Source: Anaerolineaceae bacterium
GTDB taxonomy: Bacteria > Chloroflexota > Anaerolineae > Aggregatilineales > Phototrophicaceae
NCBI GenBank assembly: GCA_016124855.1
Contig: WGMX01000020.1
Coordinates: 1-64,000 of the forward strand
Reading direction: 5' to 3'
DNA: 64,000 nucleotides
Shown here: in pieces, positions 17,660 through 27,032 of the stretch
Layout: each line of letters begins with the position of its first letter
Numbering within the stretch: position 1 is the stretch's first letter
Notes under the pieces: generated by a model
Told to the model about the DNA's origin: nothing
What the model saw: the letters and a program-made list of their open reading frames with translations, nothing else
Database searches by the model: none
Made by a program: the position numbers and the translations under genes

Positions 17660-17772
17660 CAATGCAGCTTTGCTTATCTGACTTCACTCTAGCTATTTCA
17701 AAACCTCATGTCGGATCGACTCGATAGTGCAAAACGGGATGGTGTGAAATCGCGAGTCAGAAGGGTGTAAAG

Positions 17773-18357
17773 ATGGCGGACGAAAACACGCGGTCCATAT
17801 ATCAGCAACTGTGCGAGAGCTATCGCGCTATTGATTCATTTCGCACCGCGCTGTTAGGTTTCCTGCCCCTCGCATCAGGAACAGGTATATTGGTGTTGTA
17901 TAACGGTGGCAAAGCCATCGAGAATGATGCATTTCAGTTCTTACCCAGCATCGGTCTGTTTGGTTTTGTGGCGACACTAGGATTGTTCGTGTTTGAAATT
18001 TATGGCATTCGGAAGTGTAAGGAATTGATTGAAACCGGGAAGGTATTAGAAACACAGATGGGAGTTATCGGGCAATTCCTAACGCGCCCCGACGGTGTAT
18101 GGGATAAATTCGATGAACCCACTGCGGCAGCACTTATTTATCCGGCGGTGCTGGCGGCATGGTTGTTTGTATTCCTTTATGGCCTCGTCAAATCCTTTCC
18201 TCTGGCATCGGTGGCCGCTTTAGTATTGTTCGTGTTGGTATGTCGGAGAACCCTACACTACCGTTCGACTCTAAACAATCAGAACGGAATCGTGGTTGAG
18301 CGGTTAAAAGAGGCGCGTAAAGACACAAGCCCTATCGATTCGGAGGTCACCGATTAA
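17773..18357 (+). CDS. Membrane protein with four predicted helices, unknown function
   Basis: The 194 residues start with a charged helix (TRSIYQQLCESYRAIDSFRTALLGF). Membrane pairs follow at about 30-45 and 57-78, then a soluble loop, then 119-140 and 145-160, and a basic/acidic tail. The SYRAIDSFRTALLGFLPL segment resembles other small SLATT-like membrane proteins, but no family can be assigned safely. GGTGTAAAG precedes the ATG. The gene is convergent with the methyltransferase that ends at 18375. Confidence 0.65.
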   Translation: MADENTRSIYQQLCESYRAIDSFRTALLGFLPLASGTGILVLYNGGKAIENDAFQFLPSIGLFGFVATLGLFVFEIYGIRKCKELIETGKVLETQMGVIGQFLTRPDGVWDKFDEPTAAALIYPAVLAAWLFVFLYGLVKSFPLASVAALVLFVLVCRRTLHYRSTLNNQNGIVVERLKEARKDTSPIDSEVTD

Positions 18358-18374
18358 CTGTTTGTCGGCCTCCG

Positions 18375-19151
18375 CTATTTTATGCCTTTGGCTGCCCACG
18401 CGCGGGCGGTGAGATGAATTGAACCGTCGTTGTTTGTGGGTAGTTGTTTTTGGAGCTGTTGCCTCAAGGCATTCTTAGCTTGATCATCCAAAGATGTCAA
18501 ATACTTGGAAATCGAACCCTGAGCGGCTAAGAACGGCTGCCAATAATCATCAAAGTCTTTGAAGACGGTTTGGACATCAAAGGGCCTCACCTCGACGGCA
18601 CTAAGATTTAAGGCTTCGAAGGCGGCACGTAAATTATCGGGTTTGCAAATGTCGAACCGTTTGCCCGAGTCCATATCCGCTGCTGCTGGATCAAGCACTA
18701 TAGCGGCATCCCAGAAGTGGCGCATCATTTCCATTTTGCCGGCATAATCCCAAACATAAGCGGCAACCGTACCAGCCGGTTTAGCAAGCAGCTTCATTGT
18801 TTCGAGGGTTTCTTGCGGCGACGGCACAAAGTTAAGAACCAAGCCTGAAACAACGACATCGAACTGTGGCGAATCGGTCACGGCTGTGCTGGCATCAGCC
18901 ACTTTGAACTGCACCCGTTCATCCCGCACATTTTGATGGGCGCGTTCGATGTAACTTTCGGATAAATCCATGCCGAGGATGCTTTCCGGCACAGCCTGTT
19001 GAAGAATAACGCTGGTGAGCACGCCTGTTCCCGCACCGAGGTCAAACCATTTTCGACCGAAGGGGATATTCAGCCATGCAATGAATTGTTCGCCGACTAA
19101 ACGACTCCATCTGCCGACGTACCCGTCATAAGCTGCGGCATTGTTGAACAT
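18375..19151 (-). CDS. Class I SAM-dependent methyltransferase
   Basis: Motif I WFDLGAGTGVLTSV, the post-I acidic residue in ILGMDLSESYIERA, and FDVVVSGLVLNFVPSPQE define a UbiE/Methyltransf_11-type enzyme of 258 residues. The N-terminal FNNAAAYDGYVGRWSRLVGEQFI is typical of small-molecule methyltransferases of this group. The substrate is unknown. It lies 19 nt downstream of the glycosyltransferase on the same strand, so co-transcription is likely. Confidence 0.85.
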   Translation of the reverse strand: MFNNAAAYDGYVGRWSRLVGEQFIAWLNIPFGRKWFDLGAGTGVLTSVILQQAVPESILGMDLSESYIERAHQNVRDERVQFKVADASTAVTDSPQFDVVVSGLVLNFVPSPQETLETMKLLAKPAGTVAAYVWDYAGKMEMMRHFWDAAIVLDPAAADMDSGKRFDICKPDNLRAAFEALNLSAVEVRPFDVQTVFKDFDDYWQPFLAAQGSISKYLTSLDDQAKNALRQQLQKQLPTNNDGSIHLTARAWAAKGIK

Positions 19152-19170
19152 GTTTATTCCTCCGCTTCTA

Positions 19171-20340
19171 TTATGAGTCTATAAGCGAGTTATAAAGCAC
19201 TTCAAGCCGCGATGCAACCGAATCCCATGTGAAATGGTCGTTGACCAAGGCGCGGGCGGCCTGACTCATAGCTGCGCGGCGCGGCAGATCAGGAAGCAAG
19301 GTGCGTAGAGCGTCGGTCAATGGTTCGACCGCTGCTTCAAGCTCTAAGCCTGCGCCATATTGAGCGACTTCAGGCAGATTACATCCGGGTGAGACGATCA
19401 CCGGTAAGCCAGCAGCCATCGCTTCTAGAACGACCATCGGTAAACCTTCACCGACCGCAGGCAGCGCCAACAAATCAGCCGCAGCAAAAGCCGCTAGCCG
19501 ATCCATGCCGCCGAGATAACCGGTCAGGATGATACGTTCGTCAAGCAGCGGTTTGAGGATATCGCGCATACCTTCATCTGGGCCGATGATGACTAATCGG
19601 GCGTTCGGCACAGCCGCGGCTTTGAAGGCTTCGACCAGCAAACCAACACCCTTGCGCGGATGTAAGCGCCCCATGAACAAACATACCGGCGCATCACCGA
19701 GATTAAAGCGAGCGCGAAAATCGGCACGTCCAGAAAGGTTAGCAAAGTCGGACAGATCAACGCCATTTGGGATAACACTGAAGTCAGTTGGGATACGGCG
19801 GCGACCAAATGTCGGCCACAGCGCTTGGACATCCGCCAGTTCGGGTTGGGATAAAGCGACCACATGGCTAAAACGAAGGGCGACCGCCGAACTCAGTATT
19901 TGATCCCATAAGCGTTTGAGGCCACCGCGTCCAGTTGATTGGGATAACGTGCCGTGCGGCGAGAGGATGAGCGGCTTGCCGAGGCGGGCGGCGATGGGTG
20001 TGACGAGTAAATTTTCGACGGTGCGAAATTCATGGCAGTGAACAACATCGACCTGAGGCAGAACTTCAGCCGCGCGTTTTGACATCAGGTTTGGTGTAGA
20101 TAGATTGTAACGTCCACGCAGATTGGGCAGTAAGTTCGGCAGACGGATAACCTGTACGCCCTCCTGTACCGTTTCTAGATCACCCGTGTAACGGGATTGT
20201 TGGTCAAAGGCATCGGTCGTCAAGACAGTGACCGTATGTCCACGCCGTGCTAAGGCTCGTGCCATGCCTTCGACCGAGCGCACAACGCCGCCAAAAGCGT
20301 AAGCCGGAGCATAGTAAGGGGTCAGGTGCAAGATTCGCAT
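19171..20340 (-). CDS. GT4-family glycosyltransferase
   Basis: A GT-B fold enzyme of 389 residues. The N-terminal acceptor domain begins MRILHLTPYYAPAYAFGGVVRSV. The C-terminal GT4 domain has LFMGRLHPRKGVGLLVEAF, and the EX7E signature is EGLPMVVLE, followed by AMAAGLPVI. It transfers a sugar from a nucleotide donor, probably to an envelope polysaccharide or lipid. No other polysaccharide genes adjoin; only the methyltransferase follows. Confidence 0.88.
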   Translation of the reverse strand: MRILHLTPYYAPAYAFGGVVRSVEGMARALARRGHTVTVLTTDAFDQQSRYTGDLETVQEGVQVIRLPNLLPNLRGRYNLSTPNLMSKRAAEVLPQVDVVHCHEFRTVENLLVTPIAARLGKPLILSPHGTLSQSTGRGGLKRLWDQILSSAVALRFSHVVALSQPELADVQALWPTFGRRRIPTDFSVIPNGVDLSDFANLSGRADFRARFNLGDAPVCLFMGRLHPRKGVGLLVEAFKAAAVPNARLVIIGPDEGMRDILKPLLDERIILTGYLGGMDRLAAFAAADLLALPAVGEGLPMVVLEAMAAGLPVIVSPGCNLPEVAQYGAGLELEAAVEPLTDALRTLLPDLPRRAAMSQAARALVNDHFTWDSVASRLEVLYNSLIDS

Positions 20341-20497
20341 GTGACGATGATAACAGAAATGAGCGCTAAAGTGATCTTCATACCCTTAAAAAGATTAAAC
20401 ATTTGTTACAACCCCAATGCGGCGTGTAACTAAAGCATGTTAGAATCGTACATATAAGAAATGACCATTGTGATTTAAACAACAATTTCTGTTTACT

Positions 20498-20543
20498 CAA
20501 CACTTTATGACAGGTTTTAGGTTTACGCTTTAGGGTAGCGTAA
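20498..20543 (+). promoter_or_regulatory. Upstream element shared with the TMEM175-like gene, plus hairpin
   Basis: CACTTTATGACA and TTTAGGTTTACGCT lie here, and close copies (CACTTTATGACA, TTTAGGTCTACGCT) lie at about 62436-62468 before another gene. Here the second block starts a 7-bp hairpin, TTACGCT (20523-20529) with AGCGTAA (20537-20543). Its role is unknown; a promoter or regulator site is plausible. Confidence 0.4.
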
Positions 20544-20592
20544 GCCGAAAAATATTATCTTATTGCTGGCACGTAGTTTGTGTTAGGGAGAT

Positions 20593-21306
20593 ATGATGCC
20601 CGTTCTATTGTTGGCGCAGGGTGATCCTCAAGCAAAAGACCTGCTGCGGAAAGCGATCCAAGCTCGTTATGGATTGCGTCCGCCCGCGCTCGAAAGTTTA
20701 CACATCAATTTTAGAGGCCGCGCCCGCACGAAAATTGGGCCGGTCAATATGTGGGTTCCGGTGGAAGCCATTGGGCGTTTTTGCTTCCCGGATAAAATGC
20801 GCTGGGACTTCGCCGTGAAAGCGGTTGGTGTTCAAGTTAACAGCGGTACAGAAGCCTTTGATGGCGCGTCGTATCGCAATACCCGTCGTTCGAAAAACGC
20901 CGCCGTCAGCACCGACCAGCAGCAAATCGAATCGATGCAGCACCGTTTGTGGGCGATTGCCGCGGTGATGCTGACCCCGCTAGGTGAAATGTTCGTCAAG
21001 TTAAAGGCGAATACCGAAAACGAAATTGAAGCCTGCAACACCCGTTTTAACGGCGCGGTCAATTTGCATTTGCGTGCTGACCAAAAATTGGATTATGTGG
21101 TCACCGACTGCCAAAATCCAGATACGGGCAAGCGCGAAACCTTCCGACTTCAGCTTTCAGACGAGTTGATGTCATTCGGTGATTTGATTCTGCCGAGCAA
21201 GATCAACGCTTTCTGGAACGACGAGCCTTATTTTGAGATCGAGCCGATGGATGCAGCGGCGAATCCCAATATCGACAGTACGGTGTTTGAACTAACAACC
21301 GAATAA
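20593..21306 (+). CDS. Hypothetical protein, 237 aa, possibly LolA-like
   Basis: The gene opens with a short hydrophobic segment (MMPVLLLAQGDPQAKDLLRKA) after GGGAGATATG. The rest is beta-rich with alternating polar strands (ESLHINFRGRARTKI, KMRWDFAVKAVGVQVN, LDYVVTDCQNP). The layout of a helix followed by antiparallel strands describing 'mean' surfaces resembles LolA/LppX-like lipoprotein carriers, but this is weak. There is no lipobox. It ends 38 nt before a strong terminator. Confidence 0.6.
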   Translation: MMPVLLLAQGDPQAKDLLRKAIQARYGLRPPALESLHINFRGRARTKIGPVNMWVPVEAIGRFCFPDKMRWDFAVKAVGVQVNSGTEAFDGASYRNTRRSKNAAVSTDQQQIESMQHRLWAIAAVMLTPLGEMFVKLKANTENEIEACNTRFNGAVNLHLRADQKLDYVVTDCQNPDTGKRETFRLQLSDELMSFGDLILPSKINAFWNDEPYFEIEPMDAAANPNIDSTVFELTTE

Positions 21307-21343
21307 AGGCGGCGGTTAGTCGTCAGGTTAAGTGAATAGGGAC

Positions 21344-21373
21344 GGAGCATAATCAAGGTATGCTCCATTTTTG
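21344..21373. terminator. Rho-independent terminator
   Basis: GGAGCATA (21344-21351) pairs perfectly with TATGCTCC (21359-21366) over a 7-nt loop, followed by ATTTTTG. It separates convergent genes. Confidence 0.85.
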
Positions 21374-21375
21374 AT

Positions 21376-21936
21376 TTACTCCGCATAACGCTGAGGCATG
21401 GGTTCTTCTTCGGTCTTGTAGACGCGGAAGCCGCGCTTGATGTAGTTGTCGAGGGCGTAAGGGCCGTCAAGGTTACAAGTATGAACCCACAGGCGTTTCG
21501 CACCATCAACCCACGCTCGATGAATACCGTAGCTCAACAAATGCTTGCCCAAGCCTATGCCCATAAAGCCTTGTCGCAATCCAAAATAGGCGACTTCGGT
21601 AGAATCGCCCTGCCGATCTAACTCGACATAACCTGCCGGAACCCCTTGCACATAGGGAACATGGATGCTGACTTCCGGCTTACTGATCGTCTGTCGCAGC
21701 TCATCTTCGCTCATAATGAGGCGGTCGCGCCAATGCCAAATATACCCGACCTCACTGTAAAGGAAGCGATAGAAGGCTACATCAGGCCGCCCTAGTTCCA
21801 CAATCTCGATGTCAGGATGGTTACTATAATCCGAATTGAACTGCCCGACGCTGGTCATTTCGAGGTAAGTTGTAATCAATACATCCGGTACTGCCGCGTC
21901 AACCATTATGGTTTGCCCTCGCCTGATTAGAGCCAT
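21376..21936 (-). CDS. GNAT family N-acetyltransferase
   Basis: The acetyl-CoA pyrophosphate-binding loop is RQGFMGIGLGKHLLSYGI (motif A), followed by VHTCNLDGPYALDNYIKRGFRVY (motif B). The 186-residue protein has a long N-terminal part (YLEMTS ... YRFLYSEVGYIWHWRDRL) seen in some GNATs of unknown substrate. The start may instead be the ATG at 21906 (MVDAAVPDVL). It is divergent from the acyl-CoA dehydrogenase gene. Confidence 0.82.
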   Translation of the reverse strand: MALIRRGQTIMVDAAVPDVLITTYLEMTSVGQFNSDYSNHPDIEIVELGRPDVAFYRFLYSEVGYIWHWRDRLIMSEDELRQTISKPEVSIHVPYVQGVPAGYVELDRQGDSTEVAYFGLRQGFMGIGLGKHLLSYGIHRAWVDGAKRLWVHTCNLDGPYALDNYIKRGFRVYKTEEEPMPQRYAE

Positions 21937-22029
21937 CGTCAGAGTGGTATAATACCCGAAAATTGCATCTTTTTCAGGTTGTTTACAGATTAGTTTACGG
22001 ATCGTATCGAATACAAAAAGGGTTTCAAA

Positions 22030-23247
22030 ATGGATTTTTCGTTAAACGAAGAACAACAAGCAGCGCGGAAGATGGTGCGGGACTTCGCCGCCAAAGAAGT
22101 GATTCCGGTTATCGGTGAATGGGATCGCAAGCAGGAGATGAATCCGGCGTTTTTGCCGCGCATGGCGGAACTGGGCATCTTGGGCATCAATATTCCGGTG
22201 CGTTATGGCGGTCAAGGTTTTGATTATGTGACGCTGGGATTGGTGTGCGAGGAACTGGAACGTGCTGATACCACGCTGCGGGTCGTCATGTCGGTGCATA
22301 TGGGTTTAAACAGTATGGCGCTGCTGCAATGGGGAACTGAGGAACAAAAGCAAAAGTTCCTCACTCCGCAAGCTAAAGGCGAGAAGTATGCTGCCTTCTG
22401 TCTAACCGAACCGGGTGTCGGCAGTGATGTCCAGAATATGAACGCCACCGCTAAAAAAGTCGGGGATAAATATGTCCTCAACGGCGAGAAGATGTGGATC
22501 AGCCTCGCGACTAAAGCCCATCATTTTCTGTTCTTCGCCAAGACTGATCCAGCAAAAGGGGCGAAGGGCATCACCGCATTCATTGTCACCCGCGATATGG
22601 CTGGTGTGACGACCGGCGATATTCACGGTAAGTTGGGTGTCCGCGCAGGTTCAACCGGTTGGGTGAAGTGTGAGGATGTCGAACTAACCGCCGCCAACCG
22701 TTTGGGCGAAGAAGGCGAAGGCTTCAAGATCGCCATGTCCTGCCTCGATAATGGGCGTTATACTGTCGGTTCAGGCGCAACCGGACTGATCCGTGCCTGT
22801 TTGGAGGAGAGCATCAAATATGCCGAACAGCGGGTGACGTTTGGTGTGCCGATTTCACAGCACCAACTGGTGAAGCAGAAAATTGCTTTCATGCAGCAGT
22901 GGTACGATGCGGCTTTCCTACTCAACATGCGCGTTGGCTGGTTGAAAAATCAGGGCATCCGCAACACACGCGAAACCAGCGTCGCCAAATGGTACGCCAC
23001 CGATCACAGCGTTCAGGCCGCGCTTGAAGCAGTGCAGGTACATGGTGCATACGGTTTCAGTGACGAGTATCCGGTGGAGCGTTATCTACGAAACAGCAAA
23101 GGTGGCGTGATCTATGAAGGCACGAGCGAAATTCACCAGTTGATGCAGGCGGATTATGCCTTTGGCTTCCGTGAAGACAAGCCACTGCGCTGCGAACTGC
23201 CTGCTTATGACGCGGAATTCTGGCAGAACGAACCCGAAATGGCGTAG
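22030..23247 (+). CDS. Acyl-CoA dehydrogenase
   Basis: At 405 residues, this has the complete fold of the FAD-dependent family: N-terminal helices (LNEEQQAARKMVRDFAAKEV), middle beta-domain (FCLTEPGVGSDV, GEKMWISLATKA) and C-terminal helices with YEGTSEIHQL. Glu363 of that motif is the position used as catalytic base in short- and medium-chain enzymes. It catalyses alpha,beta-dehydrogenation of an acyl-CoA, passing electrons to ETF. Chain length or a glutaryl/branched substrate cannot be decided. No other beta-oxidation gene is adjacent. A terminator follows. Confidence 0.9.
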   Translation: MDFSLNEEQQAARKMVRDFAAKEVIPVIGEWDRKQEMNPAFLPRMAELGILGINIPVRYGGQGFDYVTLGLVCEELERADTTLRVVMSVHMGLNSMALLQWGTEEQKQKFLTPQAKGEKYAAFCLTEPGVGSDVQNMNATAKKVGDKYVLNGEKMWISLATKAHHFLFFAKTDPAKGAKGITAFIVTRDMAGVTTGDIHGKLGVRAGSTGWVKCEDVELTAANRLGEEGEGFKIAMSCLDNGRYTVGSGATGLIRACLEESIKYAEQRVTFGVPISQHQLVKQKIAFMQQWYDAAFLLNMRVGWLKNQGIRNTRETSVAKWYATDHSVQAALEAVQVHGAYGFSDEYPVERYLRNSKGGVIYEGTSEIHQLMQADYAFGFREDKPLRCELPAYDAEFWQNEPEMA

Positions 23248-23274
23248 ACGGCTAGCGGCATAAAAGGTATGTTG

Positions 23275-23303
23275 ACGGATGTGAGCAATCGCATCCGTTT
23301 TTG
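23275..23303 (+). terminator. Rho-independent terminator
   Basis: ACGGATGTG (23275-23283) pairs with CGCATCCGT (23290-23298, one G-U), followed by a T5 run, 28 nt after the acyl-CoA dehydrogenase stop. Confidence 0.85.
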
Positions 23304-23549
23304 ATTCGTTAATTTTTCATGATGCCAATGGGTTTGATCTGGTATTTGATGTTCGAAATCGCTACAATTTTATCTTGTTTTGATACCCAATCCACTGAAA
23401 GTTTATGAGCCTCTGGCTGCGTCAGGAGAATTCGGAAATGTCCGTGCGTCCGCATTGAGTTCTCGCTTCTAAATCCCCTTCGACCTTCGAAACTCATTTC
23501 CGTGCTTTAGCATTTTCCCGACCAAGTACAGACAGAGGCATTTCTTATT

Positions 23550-25175
23550 ATGCAAGCTCTCCCTACGACCAGTACCAAGCTCGATCAACAACTGGAATAT
23601 GAAGTCAGCCGCCGGCGCACATTTGCCATTATTTCACATCCTGACGCGGGTAAAACCACACTCACTGAAAAGCTGTTGTTATACGCAGGCGCAGTGAATC
23701 AGGCCGGTTCGGTTCGCGCAGGCAAAAACCAGCGCAGCGCCACATCCGATTGGATGGAAATGGAGCAGAAGCGCGGCATTTCCATCACATCGACGGTGAT
23801 TCAATTTGAGTACGAGGATCGCATTTTCAACTTACTCGACACACCCGGTCACCGTGATTTCAGCGAGGATACTTATCGCACCTTAATGGCGGCTGACAGC
23901 GCGATTATGGTGTTAGACAGCGCCAAAGGTATCGAAAGCCAGACACGAAAGTTGTTTGAGGTTTGCCGCCAGCGCAATATGCCGATTTTGACATTCATCA
24001 ATAAGCTCGACCATCCCGGACGCGATCCGTTGGAACTGCTGGATGAAATCGAACAAATGCTGTCGCTGCGGGTATCACCGATGAATTGGCCGATTGGCAG
24101 CGGAGGTGATTTTCAAGGTGTATACGATTTGCAGAATCACCAAGTACTGCTGTTTGAACGCACTGTTCGGGGTAAGTTCCGCGCTCCGGTACAAGTGACC
24201 GACCTTTATGATCCGGTACTGGAAGCAACGATTGGTTCGCGGGCTTATAATCAACTGGTTTCGGATGCGGAACTGCTGGCCGGCGCGGGCGCACCCTATG
24301 ACCGTGATGAATTTTTGAACGGCACGCTGACACCGGTATTTTTCGGCAGCGCGTTGAATAACTTCGGCATTGAACCGTTTCTGGATGCGCTGATTGGGCT
24401 TGCTCCGTCACCGCGTCCACATGAGAGCAGTGCTGGCGTGATTACGCCGACCAATGAAATTTTCAGCGGTATCGTCTTTAAAATTCAAGCCAATATGGAT
24501 CCGCAGCACCGCGACACAATGGCTTTTTTGCGCGTCTATTCAGGGCGGTTTGAGAAAGATATGATGGTGCATCATCCGCGTTTGGGACGTAAAGTCCGTA
24601 TGAGCCGCCCACATCGCCTTTTTGCACGTGACCGTGAAACAGTGGAGGAAGCTTATCCGGGTGATGTGATCGGTTTCAGCAATCCGGGTATCTTCAGGAT
24701 TGGCGATACCGTTTGCGCCGATGGGAATTTTCAATTTGCGCCGATTCCGCCGTTTCAACCGGAATGTTTTGCGACGCTGCGCAACACGACAATTGAGAAG
24801 TACAAGCAGTTCAACAAAGGGTTAGAGCAGCTTTCTGAAGAAGGTGTGGTTCAGACCCTTTATGTAAACGGGCAGCGCGAACCGATTCTCGGCGCGGTCG
24901 GTGATTTGCAGTTCGAAGTGGTCGTGTCGCGTTTGAAGGCTGAATATAATGTCGAAACGAGCATCGAACGGTCAAGCTATACCGAGGCGCGCTGGGTGAG
25001 TGGCGCTGAGACCGATATCGACACGATGTATATTTCTTTCCAAAGTTTGCGGACACACGACCAGTACAACCGGACGGTGATTTTGTTCCTCAGCAGTTGG
25101 GATATGAAATACTGCATCGAGAAGAATCCGAAGCTGACGTTTTCGACTATTAGCGAGGCGGGAGTCGCAAGCTAA
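23550..25175 (+). CDS. prfC: Peptide chain release factor 3 (RF3)
   Basis: A translational GTPase of 541 residues with G1 HPDAGKTT (30-37), G3 DTPGH (96-100) and G4 NKLD (150-153). RRRTFAIISHPDAGKTTLTEKLLLY and AGKNQRSATSDWMEMEQKRGISIT are characteristic of RF3 rather than EF-G. The C-terminal domain (EGVVQTLY, GAVGDLQFEVV) is also RF3-like. It recycles RF1/RF2 from the ribosome after peptide release. The length matches the family. A terminator lies 65 nt downstream. Confidence 0.95.
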   Translation: MQALPTTSTKLDQQLEYEVSRRRTFAIISHPDAGKTTLTEKLLLYAGAVNQAGSVRAGKNQRSATSDWMEMEQKRGISITSTVIQFEYEDRIFNLLDTPGHRDFSEDTYRTLMAADSAIMVLDSAKGIESQTRKLFEVCRQRNMPILTFINKLDHPGRDPLELLDEIEQMLSLRVSPMNWPIGSGGDFQGVYDLQNHQVLLFERTVRGKFRAPVQVTDLYDPVLEATIGSRAYNQLVSDAELLAGAGAPYDRDEFLNGTLTPVFFGSALNNFGIEPFLDALIGLAPSPRPHESSAGVITPTNEIFSGIVFKIQANMDPQHRDTMAFLRVYSGRFEKDMMVHHPRLGRKVRMSRPHRLFARDRETVEEAYPGDVIGFSNPGIFRIGDTVCADGNFQFAPIPPFQPECFATLRNTTIEKYKQFNKGLEQLSEEGVVQTLYVNGQREPILGAVGDLQFEVVVSRLKAEYNVETSIERSSYTEARWVSGAETDIDTMYISFQSLRTHDQYNRTVILFLSSWDMKYCIEKNPKLTFSTISEAGVAS

Positions 25176-25240
25176 TTTCCATATCGTAACTGATAGGATT
25201 GCTGAGCCGATTCCATAAATAACCCGTGTTGTATTGTAAG

Positions 25241-25264
25241 GGGCGAGGCGAACTCGCCCTTTTC
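25241..25264 (+). terminator. Rho-independent terminator after prfC
   Basis: GGGCGAG (25241-25247) pairs perfectly with CTCGCCC (25253-25259), loop GCGAA, then TTTT. Confidence 0.88.
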
Positions 25265-25286
25265 GTTCCTGTGAGCGAGGTGAAGT

Positions 25287-25865
25287 GTGAAAATACAAAA
25301 TCTCTTGATGGTTATCTTATTATTGGTGGCAGCGGGGTGCAATACAACGCCCAGCACACCGACGGAGACTGTTACTGTAACCGATAGTCCTTCAAGTCTT
25401 AATCAGGGGATGCTGACGCATGTGGATGCCCGTTCGGGCGTGGCTTTTGATTACCCAAGTGATTGGTATATCCTTGAGGCGCCGGTGGAAGACGCCGTCA
25501 TTTACAGTTATTCGGTTGCTTCCTACGATATGACGAACCGGGCCGGTATGGGGAGAGACAGTACCAGCGGCGTACCGGTCGGAGAGACAAAAATCGACAT
25601 CACTTTTTTTGGTGCGGAAGAAACGCCGGACAGCGCACGCCGCAGCATCCAAGCAGATGTAGACAGCGGATTTGCAATCGTTTCGAAAGAAGAAACGCGT
25701 AAGGCTGCCGATGGTTCCGACGCTTATTACTACGAGATTCGAGGCCGTTTAGGCGGGAACGCGCTGGTGTTATTCACCAGTATTGATGGACATACGGTGA
25801 GTGTGGTTGCCTACGGTGAAGGTGCAAATTTTGAGGCGATCATCAAGTCGCTGCGGAAGGCGTGA
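25287..25865 (+). CDS. Lipoprotein of unknown function, 192 aa
   Basis: A GTG start gives a signal peptide with lipobox LLVAAGC (Cys18), then a Thr/Ser/Pro linker. The rest (DARSGVAFDYPSDWYILEAP ... FEAIIKSLRKA) resembles the PsbP-like/DUF1795 fold, in which a 'FDYPSDW' strand opens an alpha-beta sandwich. It is probably attached to the outer face of the cytoplasmic membrane. GAGCGAG precedes the start. Confidence 0.75.
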   Translation: MKIQNLLMVILLLVAAGCNTTPSTPTETVTVTDSPSSLNQGMLTHVDARSGVAFDYPSDWYILEAPVEDAVIYSYSVASYDMTNRAGMGRDSTSGVPVGETKIDITFFGAEETPDSARRSIQADVDSGFAIVSKEETRKAADGSDAYYYEIRGRLGGNALVLFTSIDGHTVSVVAYGEGANFEAIIKSLRKA

Positions 25866-25938
25866 AGTTGGGCAAACAGCTTTCCGGTATAATCAACAAT
25901 GAAATCGTCCAGTGCGGAGCTGCGGAATATTAGGACGG

Positions 25939-26616
25939 ATGAATATGAGTATGTTAACCCCTGATATTGATGTCGTGGATATGCAGGCGAAAGTGCGTAT
26001 TTCAGGCAAGGTTATTGCCCGTAACATGAACTATGACACATTTATCGATACTGATTTTGGCGAGAAGCATGTTGAGTGGGTCAACGGGGTGGTGATTGAG
26101 ATGGCGGGCATTGATGAACGACATGATGCACTGGTCGGTTTTTTGCGTGTCTTTTTTTCATCATTTCTTGAATCAACCGGTGGCGGACGCTGTTTGGGCG
26201 ATCCCATGTTGATGAAGCTGATCGATGTGCCGTCGTCCCGCGCACCCGATATTCAGATCCTTTTGCCGGATCGACTGGATCAAATCGCCCAAAATCAGGT
26301 CATTGGGCCAGCTAATCTAGTGGTTGAGATTGTGTCTCCGAGCAACCCGCGTACCGATTTTGTTGAAAAGCGGCGTGAATATGAACTTGGCGGTGTTCCA
26401 GAATATTGGATTATTGACCACGAACACCAAAAAACACAGTTTCTCCAACTGAATGAGTTCGGCTTATATGATGAGGTGATGCCTGATGCTAAAGGGATTT
26501 ACTGCTCACGCTCATTAAATGAACTTTGCTTTTCAGTCGATGTGCTCTGGCGTGAACATTTGCCCGGTATTGCGGAAACGATGCAGTTGATTGCGGATAT
26601 GCTTAAAGGCAAATAA
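25939..26616 (+). CDS. Uma2 family (DUF820) putative restriction-like nuclease
   Basis: About 225 residues with the PD-(D/E)XK arrangement of Uma2 proteins: SRAPDIQILLPDRL (Asp), NLVVEIVSPSNPRTDFVEKRREYE (Glu and Lys), then GVPEYWIIDHEHQK. These are often multi-copy in Chloroflexota and cyanobacteria; their true substrates are unknown. The ATG at 25939 follows AGGACGG. No partner gene is seen, so it is not evidently part of a restriction system. Confidence 0.88.
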   Translation: MNMSMLTPDIDVVDMQAKVRISGKVIARNMNYDTFIDTDFGEKHVEWVNGVVIEMAGIDERHDALVGFLRVFFSSFLESTGGGRCLGDPMLMKLIDVPSSRAPDIQILLPDRLDQIAQNQVIGPANLVVEIVSPSNPRTDFVEKRREYELGGVPEYWIIDHEHQKTQFLQLNEFGLYDEVMPDAKGIYCSRSLNELCFSVDVLWREHLPGIAETMQLIADMLKGK

Positions 26617-26828
26617 TGTTGGACGCATTTGATGTCGATGAAACCATAAAGCAAAACACCCGAAGAACTGGTGATGGATCATTTACGACGTTTTTATAAG
26701 GATAAGAACGAATAGCGTGTCCTACAAGCCAAGCGTGTGGCGTGATGGGCACATTCGGCGGTATCCTTATAGAGTAACGAATAATGAGCAGCGGGCAGCA
26801 CACCGCCCCCGAGGGAAGGTCAAGCCGT

Positions 26829-27023
26829 ATGAATTTTGAAGAAGTTAATAACAAACAACTTATGGACCTTGAACGGCTGGGGAAAGAATTGCTCGAAGCG
26901 CTGCGGAAGGCAAAGTTGGGTGATGATCCGTTTTATAAAGAATTAGCGAAGATGATCGAAGAAACGGAAGTCACACGCCGCGCCCGCTTCGATGCTGCAG
27001 ATAACGGCTATAAGGGTTTCTAG
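26829..27023 (+). CDS. Small hypothetical helical protein, 64 aa
   Basis: The protein (MNFEEVNNKQLMDLERLGKE start) is charged and almost wholly helical, with LLEALRKAKLGDDPFYKELAKMI in the middle. GAAGG lies 9 nt before the ATG. It ends 9 nt before the SGNH hydrolase start, so the two are likely co-transcribed. No family is recognised. Confidence 0.55.
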   Translation: MNFEEVNNKQLMDLERLGKELLEALRKAKLGDDPFYKELAKMIEETEVTRRARFDAADNGYKGF

Positions 27024-27032
27024 AACGAACCT

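Noticed and set aside
23309-23497. Minus-strand 62-codon frame between acyl-CoA dehydrogenase and prfC
   Set aside because: It lies behind a plus-strand terminator, has no clear ribosome binding site and no recognised family. Kept only as a possibility.
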